Shown: piece after piece, positions 8,427 through 17,271 of the stretch
Layout of the letters: the number at the start of each line of letters is the position of its first letter
Numbering within the stretch: the stretch's first letter is position 1
Assembly: GCF_016904885.1 (NCBI RefSeq)
Contig: NZ_JADWYI010000001.1
Location: forward strand, 5,208,001 to 5,272,000
From: Archangium primigenium
Lineage (GTDB): Bacteria; Myxococcota; Myxococcia; Myxococcales; Myxococcaceae
Direction: 5' to 3'
Length of the DNA: 64,000 nucleotides
Position numbers and translations under genes: made by a program
The notes under the pieces: model-generated
Seen by the model: the letters and a program-made list of their open reading frames with translations, nothing else
Told to the model about the DNA's origin: nothing
Database searches by the model: none

Positions 8427-9781
8427 GACGCACCTCCCGCCAGCTCGCGACTCAGGGCCTCGGCCGCGCGCTGGCCCGCCGCCGCCGCCTGGGCCGTACT
8501 GCCTCCGCCCGTCACGTCTCCCGCCACCCACACGTCCGCGGCCGCCGTGCGCCCGTCCGCGTCCGCCACCACCGCGAACACCTCGCGCGCCTCGTCGAAC
8601 TCCACCTTCGCGCCGCCCTGGCGCGGCAGCTCGAAGCTCGGGCTGGGGCCCACCGCCACCAACACCGCGTCACACGCCACCTTCACCCGGCGGCCCGACT
8701 CGCTCTCGTAGCTCAGCGCGCTCACCGACCCGAGGCCGTGCGCCTTGGGCGCGCCGCCCCGCACGCTGCCCGCCGGGGCGCTCGCGGGCACGGGGCCCTT
8801 GAGATCCACCACCGCCGCCAGCTTCGTGCCCTGGGCCTCCATCAGCCGCGCGAGCGCGTACAGGCCCTCGCCCGAGCCCACCAGCGCCGCCACCGCGGGC
8901 GCCACGCCATGGCGGCGCGCCAGCAGGCTCGCCGCGTGGCCCGAGTACACCCCGGGCAGATCGTTGTTCTCGAAGGGCAGCATCGGCGGATGGCCCCCCG
9001 GCGCGAGCAGGAAGCGCTCGGCGTACACCCGCAGGAGCTGGAGCCCCTCGGGGCTCTCCACCACCACGGCGAGGAAGCGGCCCTCCGCGTCGTCGAAGAG
9101 GCCAATGGCCGTGGCCCGCGTGCGCACGCTGTCCGGGGGCAGGGCGCTCGTGTCGGGCAGCGCGGGCGCGTCCGGCTCCAGCGCGCCCGTGAGGTGCCGG
9201 CCGCCGGGTTGGGCGTCCCGCTCGAACAGGAGGAAGGACACGCCGCGGGCCGCCAGGGTGTGGGCCGCCGCGAGGCCCGCCGCGCCGCCACCCACCACCG
9301 CCACGCGCACGCGCACGATGCGCGCGGGCATGCGCGCGGGGGCGGGGGCGTCGGGCAGCAGGCCGAGGCCCGCCAGCTGGCGCGCCACCTTCGCCATGAC
9401 CTGCTCGGCCACGGGCATGCCGGCGAACATCTCGTGGTGATCCAACCCCTTGGGGAAGAACCAGTCGATGGCCTCGAACACGTCCACCTTCGCGGAGGGG
9501 TAGGCGTTCTGCCGCTCGAGCTTCATGCCCGCGCGCGCGGGAACGCGGCACGTGTAGACGTTGGGCACGCCATCCACGCGCATGAGGCAGTGGGAGCACG
9601 CCCCGGAGAAGCAGTAGGGGCCCCGGGCCCGGTGGTACTTGATGGAGCGGGCGAGGACGGACTCTCCAGCGGCGACGAGCGAGCAGGCCACGGGCTCGCC
9701 CTCGCGTGCCGGGACCGACTCACCCTCGAGCTCCAGGGTGATGGACTTGCCGCGCGCGGCGGCATCAGGGAGGCGACGCAT
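8423..9781 (-). CDS. [2Fe-2S]-FAD/NAD(P) oxidoreductase subunit (HcnA-HcnB/SoxA-like fusion)
   Basis: The 452-residue protein begins with a plant-type [2Fe-2S] domain in which C57, C62, C65 and C78 are the ligands (CFSGACSHC ... C). From about residue 158 it has a pyridine-nucleotide-disulfide-type FAD domain (VAVVGGGAAGLAAAHTL) and ends with the second FAD motif, VWVAGDVTGGGSTAQAAAAGQ. This is the order of HcnA joined to HcnB, or of the alpha subunits of opine, sarcosine and hydroxyproline oxidases. The ATG at 9781 is chosen over the TTG at 9796. Its stop overlaps the start of the DAO subunit, so the products are made together. Confidence 0.82.
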   Translation of the reverse strand: MRRLPDAAARGKSITLELEGESVPAREGEPVACSLVAAGESVLARSIKYHRARGPYCFSGACSHCLMRVDGVPNVYTCRVPARAGMKLERQNAYPSAKVDVFEAIDWFFPKGLDHHEMFAGMPVAEQVMAKVARQLAGLGLLPDAPAPARMPARIVRVRVAVVGGGAAGLAAAHTLAARGVSFLLFERDAQPGGRHLTGALEPDAPALPDTSALPPDSVRTRATAIGLFDDAEGRFLAVVVESPEGLQLLRVYAERFLLAPGGHPPMLPFENNDLPGVYSGHAASLLARRHGVAPAVAALVGSGEGLYALARLMEAQGTKLAAVVDLKGPVPASAPAGSVRGGAPKAHGLGSVSALSYESESGRRVKVACDAVLVAVGPSPSFELPRQGGAKVEFDEAREVFAVVADADGRTAAADVWVAGDVTGGGSTAQAAAAGQRAAEALSRELAGGAS

Positions 9782-9978
9782 AGGGTGCGCGGACAATGTC
9801 CCACTGGCCCCGAGTGGTCAAAGCCTCCGCGAGTGGTGCGTCGCGTCAGCCGCGCCGCGCGTTCCCAGGAGAGGGGCCGATCGAGCGGGGCCTCCCTGGC
9901 CTCGCGGCTTTCTCCGGGTGTGGGCGTGCATACGGTCGTGGATGCAGCCCCACGAACTCACACCTGGAGGGACACGCG

Positions 9979-10191
9979 ATGGGCATCGAAAGAAACCCGA
10001 ATGGGCGAGACGCGCGGAGCACGCAGTCGCCAGGGGACGCGCGGAGCGCGGAGCGCCCCGACAACCGCAAGAGCATCGACTTCCTGCGCAACCGGGGCGA
10101 GTCGGAGGTGAAGCGCGACCTCGTGCTGAGCGAGGAGGAGGAGCGGAGCCTGGAGGACACGCCGGTGGATCAGTCCCGGTCGGGTCACTAG
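9979..10191 (+). CDS. small charged protein, function unknown
   Basis: A 70-residue hydrophilic protein, rich in Arg, Glu, Ser and Asp, with no signal peptide, membrane segment or cysteine. Its ribosome site (TGGAGGG) lies 8-9 nt before the ATG, and the third-position GC is as expected for a real gene. The acidic centre (LSEEEERSLED) suggests an intrinsically disordered protein. It stands alone between divergent and convergent neighbours. Confidence 0.6.
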   Translation: MGIERNPNGRDARSTQSPGDARSAERPDNRKSIDFLRNRGESEVKRDLVLSEEEERSLEDTPVDQSRSGH

Positions 10192-10209
10192 GCGCGCCGC
10201 TCCCGCCCC

Positions 10210-11604
10210 TCAACCCCGTGCGCGCTCGTTGGGGAAGATGGGCTCGGGCATGCCCTGGGGGCGGATGCCGAAGCGGGTGCGCATCACCGCGCCCAGGGAC
10301 ACCAGCAGCGCCAGCACCGTCACGACGTTGCCGAGGTACGGAATCTGGCCGAGTCCCAGCAGGACGAGCAGGCCCAGCGCGAGCACCAGCGCCTGGGTCT
10401 TGGACGCCGGGCGCAGGGGGAAGCGGGAGCCGAGCTCGCTCGCCACCGCCGCGAAGCCCCACACCGTGAGCACCGGCACCACGAGCGCCAGGGCCAACGC
10501 CAGGGGAATGCCGACGATGGTGACCGACAGGATGAGCAGGGCGGGCACCAGCAGCACCGCGCCCATCAGGCCCAGCAGGCCGCTCTTCACCGGCTCGTTG
10601 CGGATCTCGGCGCTCAGCGCCTTCATCCGCGAGGGGAAGAAGAGCTGGCCGAGAAAGCCCATGCCGAAGAGCATGGCGAAGCGCAGCAGGAAGGAGGCGA
10701 GTGTGCCGCCGCGCTCCGGCTTCTCCTCGTCCTCTTCCTCGCGGGCGTCCTTGAGCGCGTCCTTGATCTCACCGGACACCATGCGGCTGATGCTGGCGCC
10801 GCCCAGGGACTCGATGGAGCCCTCGACCTGGGCGCCCGGCTGGCGGGTGACGCGGCCCCCGAAGGACGACACACTGCCCTCCACGGAAGCGCTCGGGCCG
10901 AGCTCCGCGTTGCCGCCGAAGACGACCACGTCCCCCTCCACGTGCCCGTTGAGCTGGAGGTTGCCGCCGTAGACCACCGCGTCGCCCTCCACGTGGCCGT
11001 CGATCACCAGGTTGCCGCCGTAGACGATGGCGCTGTCCACGGACTCGCCCTCCTTCACCTCCAGCGAGTGGCCCCGGGCCACCATGCCCTGGCCTCCCTT
11101 CCGGGCGCGCTGGTGCAGCTTCTTCATCTGAGCGTGCACGCGCCGCTTCAGGTCCTTCTCGTTGAGCAGGGCGCTGTCGGAGAAGTCATCGGGGGGCGTG
11201 ACGGCCGAGGGGACCGGCGGAGGCGCGGGCGCCGATGGGCTCGCGGGCGCCGGAGGCGCGGGGGGCGGCGCCACCTGGGCGCGGGTCTTCTCCGCGTCCG
11301 TCATGGCGCGCAGCGTGTAGATGCCGCCGTCCCGCTCCAGGTGGAGCGAGTAGGCACGGGCCATGGTGCGCAGGGCCTGGTCGGCGCTGACGCCCTTGAA
11401 GTTCACCTCGGTGGGCGTGTCCAGCGCGCCGGTGACCACCACGTTGAGCTCCCCCTCCTCGGCGATCTTCTGCAGGGCGTCGCGCAGCGTGCCGCGAAAG
11501 CGCAGTTGGATCTCCTGGGCGGAGTCGTCGGGGGTGGACTGGGCGAGGGACAGGGGGGCCGCGAGCAGGGCGGCGGACAAGCACAGGCGTCGGGCGGTCT
11601 TCAT
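10210..11604 (-). CDS. exported STN/bactofilin-like repeat membrane protein
   Basis: The 464-residue protein has a signal peptide (1-21, cut near SLAQ). It has an STN-like secretin/TonB short domain (about 28-100, with GVSADQALRTMARAYSLHLE) and a proline-rich linker. A polymer-forming, bactofilin-like beta-repeat region (about 185-270) shows repeats of the form GNLVIDGHVEGDAVVYGG. The last third has several hydrophobic segments, including PVKSGLLGLMGAVLLVPALL and LVLALGLLVLLG. It follows an ECF sigma/anti-sigma pair on the same strand with 8 nt between genes, so it is a likely target or partner of that pair. The combination suggests envelope stress or envelope structure; the role is inferred. 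Confidence 0.72.
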   Translation of the reverse strand: MKTARRLCLSAALLAAPLSLAQSTPDDSAQEIQLRFRGTLRDALQKIAEEGELNVVVTGALDTPTEVNFKGVSADQALRTMARAYSLHLERDGGIYTLRAMTDAEKTRAQVAPPPAPPAPASPSAPAPPPVPSAVTPPDDFSDSALLNEKDLKRRVHAQMKKLHQRARKGGQGMVARGHSLEVKEGESVDSAIVYGGNLVIDGHVEGDAVVYGGNLQLNGHVEGDVVVFGGNAELGPSASVEGSVSSFGGRVTRQPGAQVEGSIESLGGASISRMVSGEIKDALKDAREEEDEEKPERGGTLASFLLRFAMLFGMGFLGQLFFPSRMKALSAEIRNEPVKSGLLGLMGAVLLVPALLILSVTIVGIPLALALALVVPVLTVWGFAAVASELGSRFPLRPASKTQALVLALGLLVLLGLGQIPYLGNVVTVLALLVSLGAVMRTRFGIRPQGMPEPIFPNERARG

Positions 11605-11612
11605 GGCGTCAC

Positions 11613-12122
11613 TCACGCTTGGGAAGGGGGGAGGCCGTGGCCGGCCAGCCGCTTGATGCCGAACAGGGAGGAGAACAGGAGCAGGGCGAGCATCACGGCG
11701 GCGGGGGCCGCCGCGGTGCTCCAGACGGCGTGGGCGCCGCCCCGGAGGGCGTCGAAGGTGGCGCGGCTGTCCACCAGGAAGCGCGCCAGCCCCATGCCCG
11801 TGCTGCGCAGGGCCGCGTCGTTGGTCGCCAGCACGCCGAGCGCCACCACCAGCGAGGCGGCGAGGATGGCCAGCCCCGTGAACACCTCGCGGCGCTGGGG
11901 CACGGGCTCGGCGGCCACCCGCGCCATGACCTGGTGCACGAGGTCCGGCGGCGGGAGGGGATCCGACAGCCGGAAGAGGTCCTTCTCCAGCAGGCGGTGC
12001 TCCTCGAGCACGGCGGAGCACAGGGGACAGTCGCGGGCGTGCGCCAGCGCGGGGCCCGGGCCTTCTTCCAGCTCGGTGAAGAGGGCCTCGAGGTCCGGGC
12101 ACTCGATGGACTCGGATGTCAT
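11613..12122 (-). CDS. zinc-finger-type transmembrane anti-sigma factor
   Basis: The 169-residue protein has an N-terminal anti-sigma-like domain with H28-x3-C32-x2-C35, the ZAS zinc-binding pattern. Two hydrophobic segments follow (about 81-98 and 138-157), so it spans the inner membrane. Its start overlaps the end of the sigma factor gene by 4 nt, the standard arrangement for an ECF sigma and its anti-sigma. It should hold the sigma factor at the membrane until a signal arrives. Confidence 0.82.
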   Translation of the reverse strand: MTSESIECPDLEALFTELEEGPGPALAHARDCPLCSAVLEEHRLLEKDLFRLSDPLPPPDLVHQVMARVAAEPVPQRREVFTGLAILAASLVVALGVLATNDAALRSTGMGLARFLVDSRATFDALRGGAHAVWSTAAAPAAVMLALLLFSSLFGIKRLAGHGLPPSQA

Positions 12123-12691
12123 GTGGGCTCCTCCGGGCTCATCTTCTTGCGCAGCTTCTCCCGGGCGCGAAACAGGCGCGCCATGATCGTCCCGGGCGCG
12201 CAGCCGAGCAGCTGGGCGATCTCCTTGGTCGTGCGCTTCTGCACATAGTAGAGCGCGAGCACCTCCCGGTCGTCGGCGGACAGGGTGGCGAGGGCTTCCT
12301 CCAGGGACTGGCGCTCCTGGCGGGCGATGGCGCCCTCCTCGAGCGAGATCTCGTCGCTCGCGAGCACGTCCTTCATCGGCTCCAGCTCCTGGGTGCGCAC
12401 CTTGGTGCGGCGGCGCAGCAGGTCCAGGCACAGGTTGCGGGTGATGGCCATCACCCACAGATCGAAGGGGCGCGACTCGTCGTACTTGTTCAGGTTCTGG
12501 TAGGCGCGCAGGAAGGCCTCCTGGGCGACCTCGGAGGCCTCGGCCTCGTTGCCGAGCAGGCGCAGCGCCAGCCCGTACACGGGGCGCTGCACCCCGCGCA
12601 CGAGGGACTCGAAGGCCGAGGGATCCCCCCGGCGGGCGGCCACCACGTCGGCCTTCCAGGCCGGAGCGGGCGCGTCATCCACCATCCGCAT
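12119..12691 (-). CDS. ECF RNA polymerase sigma factor
   Basis: With the start at 12691 the protein has 190 residues, typical of ECF sigma factors. Region 2 covers about 14-90, with the core-binding DEAF-like segment (SEVAQEAFLRAYQNL) and RNLCLDLLRRR. Region 4 covers about 130-185 (LSADDREVLALYYVQKRTTKEIA then GTIMARLFRAREKLRKK). It directs RNA polymerase to alternative promoters. A GTG at 12784 would add 31 residues of poor similarity, and an ATG at 12685 would remove two, so the start is not certain. It is coupled to the downstream anti-sigma gene by overlap. Confidence 0.9.
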   Translation of the reverse strand: MRMVDDAPAPAWKADVVAARRGDPSAFESLVRGVQRPVYGLALRLLGNEAEASEVAQEAFLRAYQNLNKYDESRPFDLWVMAITRNLCLDLLRRRTKVRTQELEPMKDVLASDEISLEEGAIARQERQSLEEALATLSADDREVLALYYVQKRTTKEIAQLLGCAPGTIMARLFRAREKLRKKMSPEEPT

Positions 12692-12808
12692 CCCGATGGC
12701 CCGGGCGAGGTCCGCGACGTGTGCTGCGTTGAGGGCGAGAGCGTTCACGCCCTGGATTACGCGGGCGCGTCCCCCCCATTGCACGGGAAGGGGACACGGC
12801 GCTCACGA

Positions 12809-14425
12809 TCACTTTTTCTTCCGGGATTCCGGGCGCTTGGCCGTCTGCTGCTCCCGCGCCTGGACCTTGGCGTCCTTTTTCTGGCGCTGGCGCTCGCGGA
12901 AGCCCAGGGGCGGCGTGGGCTCCACGGGCTCGGGCTTCACCACGGGCTGGGCGAGCCGACCCACGGCGGAGTCCGAGGGAGGCGGACGCCGGGCGGCCTG
13001 CCGGGCGGGGGCGGCCCGCTTGGAGGGCGCGGCCCGCCGGGAAGACTCGGCCGGGACAGGGGGCTCGGCTCGCGCGGAGGGCGCGGCCTTCCGGGAGGAC
13101 TCGGCCCGCCCGGCGGGGGCGGCCCGCCCGGCGCTCGGGGCCGGGGCGCGGGGGCTGCGCGGACCCCGGGGCTGGTTGCCCGCGAGGGGGTCGTCCTCGC
13201 GCTCCTCGGGGGGCGTGTACCAGCCCTCGCGGATCTTCTGGGCGCTGTCCTCCTCGTACTCGAAGTGGAACAGCCGCTTGATGACGAGCGTGGCGTAGGC
13301 GCCCGGGGGCAGGGTGAAGGCGATGTTCGTCTTGAGGTAGCCCCGGTTGAGATCGTCCTCCTGCACGCGCCCGATGACGAGCTTGTGGGGGATGACGACG
13401 GTGGGGCGCTCCTCGTGCTTGAAGTAGAGCAGGCGCGGGGACTCCTCGATGCGCAGCTGCTCGAGCGACAGCTTCTCGCGGCCCAGCACCCAGTCCACCG
13501 CCTTGCGCTTGGTGGGATCCTCGACCTGCGAGGTGGGGGCGAGCAGCGGGAAGGTCGAGTCGCGCAGCAGGCTGAGCGTCTCGGGGTCCGCGTCCCGGTG
13601 GAAGAGCAGGGTGCCCGCCTGGTACTTCATGGGGAAGAGGTGCTCGCGCGGCAGCAGCTCCTGGAGGTAGCGCCGCACGCCCTCGTTCCAGAGGTAGCTC
13701 TGGTAGGTGAACAGCAGCATGGCGCGGTAGTCCGCGTCGATCTGCAGGAAGGCGCGCACCCAGTCGCCAGGGTAGTCGCGCAGGGACTTGAGGACGCGGT
13801 GGTACTTCTTGGTGCCCTCGAAGGGCACCCGCGCGTCCCAGCGGCCCCAGTTGTCGCGCCAGAAGGCCTTCACCTTGGCGTCGTCCGAGCGGTCCAGCTC
13901 CGAGGGGCGCGCCAGGTAGTTGTGCAGCGCGGCCTCGAAGTCGCCCCGCAGCAGATCCTTGGCGATGAAGCCCTGGCCGTGCTTGAGCGAGCCGAAGCGC
14001 TGGCTGTCGAAGTAGTTCACCACGCCCAGGCGGTTGATCTCCGCGGCGGCCACGTTGAGCGGCCCGATGGAGTCGCGCGTGAGCATGCGCACGGTGACGG
14101 CGAAGCGGTTGGACGTGATGTTGGCGGACGAGAGCGCCTTGTCCGCGCGCCCCAGGTACTTCAGGCGCAGGTCGGGCTCCTGCATGTCCACGTCGGCGCC
14201 ATCCACCGCGATGAGCTGCTCGGTGCGGCCCTGCTTGTCCTTGAGGCCGCAGTAGGAGATGGAGCCGGGCTTGAGGCCGAAGGCATCGCGCAGGCGATTG
14301 GCCGCGTCGAAGGTGGACAGCTTCTGCTTGTCCATGAGGTAGACGCGGTAGCGGCCTCCGGCCACCTCGTCGAAGCGGTAGGACTCCTTGACGGAGAAAT
14401 CCTCGGGTTTCTGCTTGATTCGCAC
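12809..14425 (-). CDS. truD: tRNA pseudouridine synthase TruD with long basic tail
   Basis: Residues 1-~400 are TruD: RIKQKPEDFSVKE at the start, the catalytic loop GLKDKQGRTEQ with Asp63, and NYFDSQRFG. TruD modifies uridine 13 of certain tRNAs. The protein is 538 residues, well above the roughly 350 of E. coli TruD. The extra ~130 C-terminal residues are low complexity (Ala/Pro/Arg/Ser/Lys) and end in RKKK. Such a tail could bind RNA or be disordered. The gene is monocistronic and divergent from the exported-protein gene at 14523. The core assignment is firm; the tail's role is unknown. Confidence 0.9.
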   Translation of the reverse strand: MRIKQKPEDFSVKESYRFDEVAGGRYRVYLMDKQKLSTFDAANRLRDAFGLKPGSISYCGLKDKQGRTEQLIAVDGADVDMQEPDLRLKYLGRADKALSSANITSNRFAVTVRMLTRDSIGPLNVAAAEINRLGVVNYFDSQRFGSLKHGQGFIAKDLLRGDFEAALHNYLARPSELDRSDDAKVKAFWRDNWGRWDARVPFEGTKKYHRVLKSLRDYPGDWVRAFLQIDADYRAMLLFTYQSYLWNEGVRRYLQELLPREHLFPMKYQAGTLLFHRDADPETLSLLRDSTFPLLAPTSQVEDPTKRKAVDWVLGREKLSLEQLRIEESPRLLYFKHEERPTVVIPHKLVIGRVQEDDLNRGYLKTNIAFTLPPGAYATLVIKRLFHFEYEEDSAQKIREGWYTPPEEREDDPLAGNQPRGPRSPRAPAPSAGRAAPAGRAESSRKAAPSARAEPPVPAESSRRAAPSKRAAPARQAARRPPPSDSAVGRLAQPVVKPEPVEPTPPLGFRERQRQKKDAKVQAREQQTAKRPESRKKK

Positions 14426-14522
14426 GAGGGCTCCCTTAACAGCCGGAGTGCCCCGAGCGGAAGGAGCGAATGTAGGGGACCTGACAATGCCGGGCCCGGC
14501 GGCCTATGGTCGGCGGCCTTCC

Positions 14523-15482
14523 ATGCGAACCGCTCTCCTGCTCGCCCTCCTGCTGTCGACTGGCTGTGCCTCCACGCTGTCCACCTTGCAGACGGCCAAG
14601 CCCCTGGCCCGAGGCCAGGTCCGGGTGTCCGGCGCCACGGGCGTCTTCGTGCCCGCGGGGCAGCTGGGCTCGCTCATCTCCCAGGGCATCTCCGAGGGGC
14701 GCGCCATCCGGGACGCCGTCGCCGGCGGCAAGCCCTACCACCTGGACGAGCGCGAGGCCCAGCGCCTGCTGGGCGTGGGCGTGGCCCTGGCCGTGGCGCC
14801 GCCGGGCCCGTCCAACGAGTTGATGATCCGCACGGGCCTGCTCGCCTCGCATGGCCTGGACGTGGGCCTGCGGCTGAGCACCACCTCGCTGCGCTTCGAC
14901 GCCAAGGCGCGCCTGGCCCATGGGGGCGACGCCGAGGACGACGACTCCCTCCCGGACTACCGGCGCAAGTCCTACGACATCGCGCTCGGCGCGGCCGTGG
15001 CCCGCCACCTCTTCAAGAGCCCCGTGCTCGATGCCCTGGAGATCGTGCAGATCAACGACTTCTCCCGGTGGGATCTGGAGGTGCCGCTCTACCTGAGCGT
15101 GGACGTGGGCGACGTCTTCAAGCTGTACGGGGCGCCCAAGTACATCTACAGCCGCACGTCGCTCGACTCCAAGCTGGTGGACTACTCGCGGGGGGGCCAG
15201 GACGTGTCGGGCTTCGATCTGGGACTGCCGGCGCGGGTGTCCAACCACTTCATGGGCGCCAGTGTGGGCGTGGCGCTGGGCTTCCGCTACGTGCACCTGT
15301 ACGCGGAGCTCACCGGGGGCTACAGCCACTGTCGGCCCGTGCTCTTCGGCCAGGCGCGGGACCTGGGCGGGGTCACCCTGTACCCGGCCGTGGGCATCGC
15401 CCTGCAGAACCCGCGGCCCTGGGGCGCCCGGGCGCGTCGCTCGGCCTCCGAGGTCCCGGAAAACCAGGGAATCGGCCTCTAA
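14523..15482 (+). CDS. probable outer-membrane lipoprotein
   Basis: The 319-residue protein starts with a short hydrophobic signal ending STGCAS, a usable lipobox with the +1 Cys at about residue 15. The rest is a run of alternating beta strands with aromatic residues (YLSVDVGDVFKLYG, GFRYVHLYAELTGGY), as in outer-membrane barrels or transthyretin-like surface proteins. No family is recognised. It is transcribed alone, between truD (divergent) and the FHA-cyclase gene. Confidence 0.65.
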   Translation: MRTALLLALLLSTGCASTLSTLQTAKPLARGQVRVSGATGVFVPAGQLGSLISQGISEGRAIRDAVAGGKPYHLDEREAQRLLGVGVALAVAPPGPSNELMIRTGLLASHGLDVGLRLSTTSLRFDAKARLAHGGDAEDDDSLPDYRRKSYDIALGAAVARHLFKSPVLDALEIVQINDFSRWDLEVPLYLSVDVGDVFKLYGAPKYIYSRTSLDSKLVDYSRGGQDVSGFDLGLPARVSNHFMGASVGVALGFRYVHLYAELTGGYSHCRPVLFGQARDLGGVTLYPAVGIALQNPRPWGARARRSASEVPENQGIGL

Positions 15483-15582
15483 TTCCGACCGGCAGGCAAG
15501 CGTCGTAACCGTTCCGGAGCCCGGAGCGCTCTGGTAGTGTCGCGCCGGTGACACCGGAATCCGGGCCATCGAGGTCTCACGC

Positions 15583-17271
15583 GTGAGTCAAGGATCCCCT
15601 CCATCCACGAAGTCCGCGGGCACGCGGGGACCGTTCCTGCGCGGGCGGTTCCCAGACGGGTCGACGGGGGAGTTCGCGCTCGGTCCTTTGACCACCTTGG
15701 GGCGCCATCCGTCCAACACACTGCGCTTGGTGGACCGGGAGGTCTCCAAGGAGCACGCCACCATCGAGCGGGTGGGGCGCGACTTCATCCTGAGGGATCT
15801 GGGCTCCTCCAACGGCACGTTCGTCAACGGCAAGCGCGTGACGGAGCTGCGGCTGCGCGACGGGGACGAGATCAGCCTGGGGGCCTCGCGGCTCGTGTTC
15901 CACTCGGGTGAGGCCGCGGGCCTGGGCGCGCCCTCGAGCGCGGCGGCGCTCGCGCGCACCCCCCGGGTGACGGTGGTGGCCCAGTCCCACTCGGCGCCCG
16001 CCTTCCTCGCGCAGATCGATCAGCAGGGGCCGCCGCAGAACTTCCGGCCCGCCGAGCAGATCCAGGAGCTGGCCACGCTGCGGCGCGAGTACGAGAAGCT
16101 GCGCACCGCCTACGAGTTCCACCGCACGGTGAGCCAGCAGGGCAAGGGCGCCGACCTCTTCGAGCAGATCCTGGAGGTCTCCTTCGAGCTGCTGGCGGCC
16201 GACCACGGCGTCATCCTCAAGCCGGCCGCGGACGGCCAGTTCACGGTCATCATCGCCGAGAAGCACCGCCCGGGCAGCCCGCCCAACGTCGTGGTGTCCG
16301 CCACGGTGCTGCAGAAGGTGGCCGAGACGCACAAGGCGGTGCTCATCGCGGACGCGATCATCGACGAGCGCTTCTCCTCCACGGAGAGCATCGTGGCGCA
16401 GGGCATCCGCTCGGCCATGGCGGTGCCGCTCCTGGCCAAGGGCAAGCTGGAGGCGGTGCTCTTCCTGGACTCGCGCCAGCAGTCCAACGCCTTCTCGGAG
16501 AAGGACCTGACCATCTTCTCGGGCATCGCCGCCCAGGCGAGCATCGCCCTGGAGAACGCGGCCCTGGCCGCCCAGGTGCAGTCCGAGGCCATCACCCGCG
16601 CGGAGCTCAGCCGCTTCCTGTCGCGCGCGGTGGCCGAGGCGGTGATCCGCGGCGAGACGGAGGACCTGCGCCAGAGCCGGCTCGCCGAGGTGACGGTCCT
16701 CTTCGCGGACATCCGCGGCTTCACCACCCTGTCGGAGAACGAGTCTCCGCAGGAGGTGGTGAGCATGCTCAACGAGTTCTTCAGCCTCATGGCCGGGGTG
16801 GTGTTCCGCCACGAGGGCAACCTGGACAAGTTCATCGGCGACTGCGTCATGGCCGTCTGGGGTCCGCCCTCGCAGCACCCGGACGACCCGGCGCGCGCCC
16901 TGCGCGCCGCGCTGGAGATGCAGGACGCGGTGGAGGTGCTCAACGGCTCGCGCGTGGCCGTGGGCAAGCGGCCCATCGAGGTGGGCATCGGCGTGAACAC
17001 CGGCCAGGCGGTCGTGGGCTACATGGGCAGCACCGAGCGCCATGAGTTCACCGCCATTGGCGACACGGTGAACACCGCCTCGCGCCTGTGCGGCCTGGCC
17101 CGGGGCGGCGAGGTGGTGGCCACCGACAGCACCGTCTTCAAGGCGGGCACGGGCTTCGACGTGGAGCCCCTGCCGACCACCCAGGTCAAGGGCAAGGAGC
17201 GGGGAGTACAGCCCTACCGGGTGCACGGCGTGGAGAACACCACCACGTCCACGGCCCCCCGTCCGCGATGA
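15583..17271 (+). CDS. FHA-GAF-class III adenylate cyclase
   Basis: The 562-residue cytosolic protein has an FHA phosphothreonine-binding domain (about 34-105; GRHPSNTLRL, SKEH, LGSSNGTFVNG). A coiled linker leads to a GAF domain (about 185-328) and a class III cyclase domain (about 365-510). Metal-binding Asp are D376 (FADIRGF) and D420 (FIGDCVMAVWG); K416 and D494 in TAIGDTVNTASRL fit ATP as substrate. It should make cAMP in response to a GAF ligand and to phosphoprotein docking on the FHA domain. The start is GTG. Its stop overlaps the kinase ATG by 4 nt, so the kinase is a plausible source of the phosphothreonine read by the FHA domain. Confidence 0.92.
   Translation: MSQGSPPSTKSAGTRGPFLRGRFPDGSTGEFALGPLTTLGRHPSNTLRLVDREVSKEHATIERVGRDFILRDLGSSNGTFVNGKRVTELRLRDGDEISLGASRLVFHSGEAAGLGAPSSAAALARTPRVTVVAQSHSAPAFLAQIDQQGPPQNFRPAEQIQELATLRREYEKLRTAYEFHRTVSQQGKGADLFEQILEVSFELLAADHGVILKPAADGQFTVIIAEKHRPGSPPNVVVSATVLQKVAETHKAVLIADAIIDERFSSTESIVAQGIRSAMAVPLLAKGKLEAVLFLDSRQQSNAFSEKDLTIFSGIAAQASIALENAALAAQVQSEAITRAELSRFLSRAVAEAVIRGETEDLRQSRLAEVTVLFADIRGFTTLSENESPQEVVSMLNEFFSLMAGVVFRHEGNLDKFIGDCVMAVWGPPSQHPDDPARALRAALEMQDAVEVLNGSRVAVGKRPIEVGIGVNTGQAVVGYMGSTERHEFTAIGDTVNTASRLCGLARGGEVVATDSTVFKAGTGFDVEPLPTTQVKGKERGVQPYRVHGVENTTTSTAPRPR

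Noticed and set aside
12692-12784. 31-residue N-terminal extension of the ECF sigma factor from a GTG
   Set aside because: It is not like sigma region 2, and starting at 12691 gives the usual family length.
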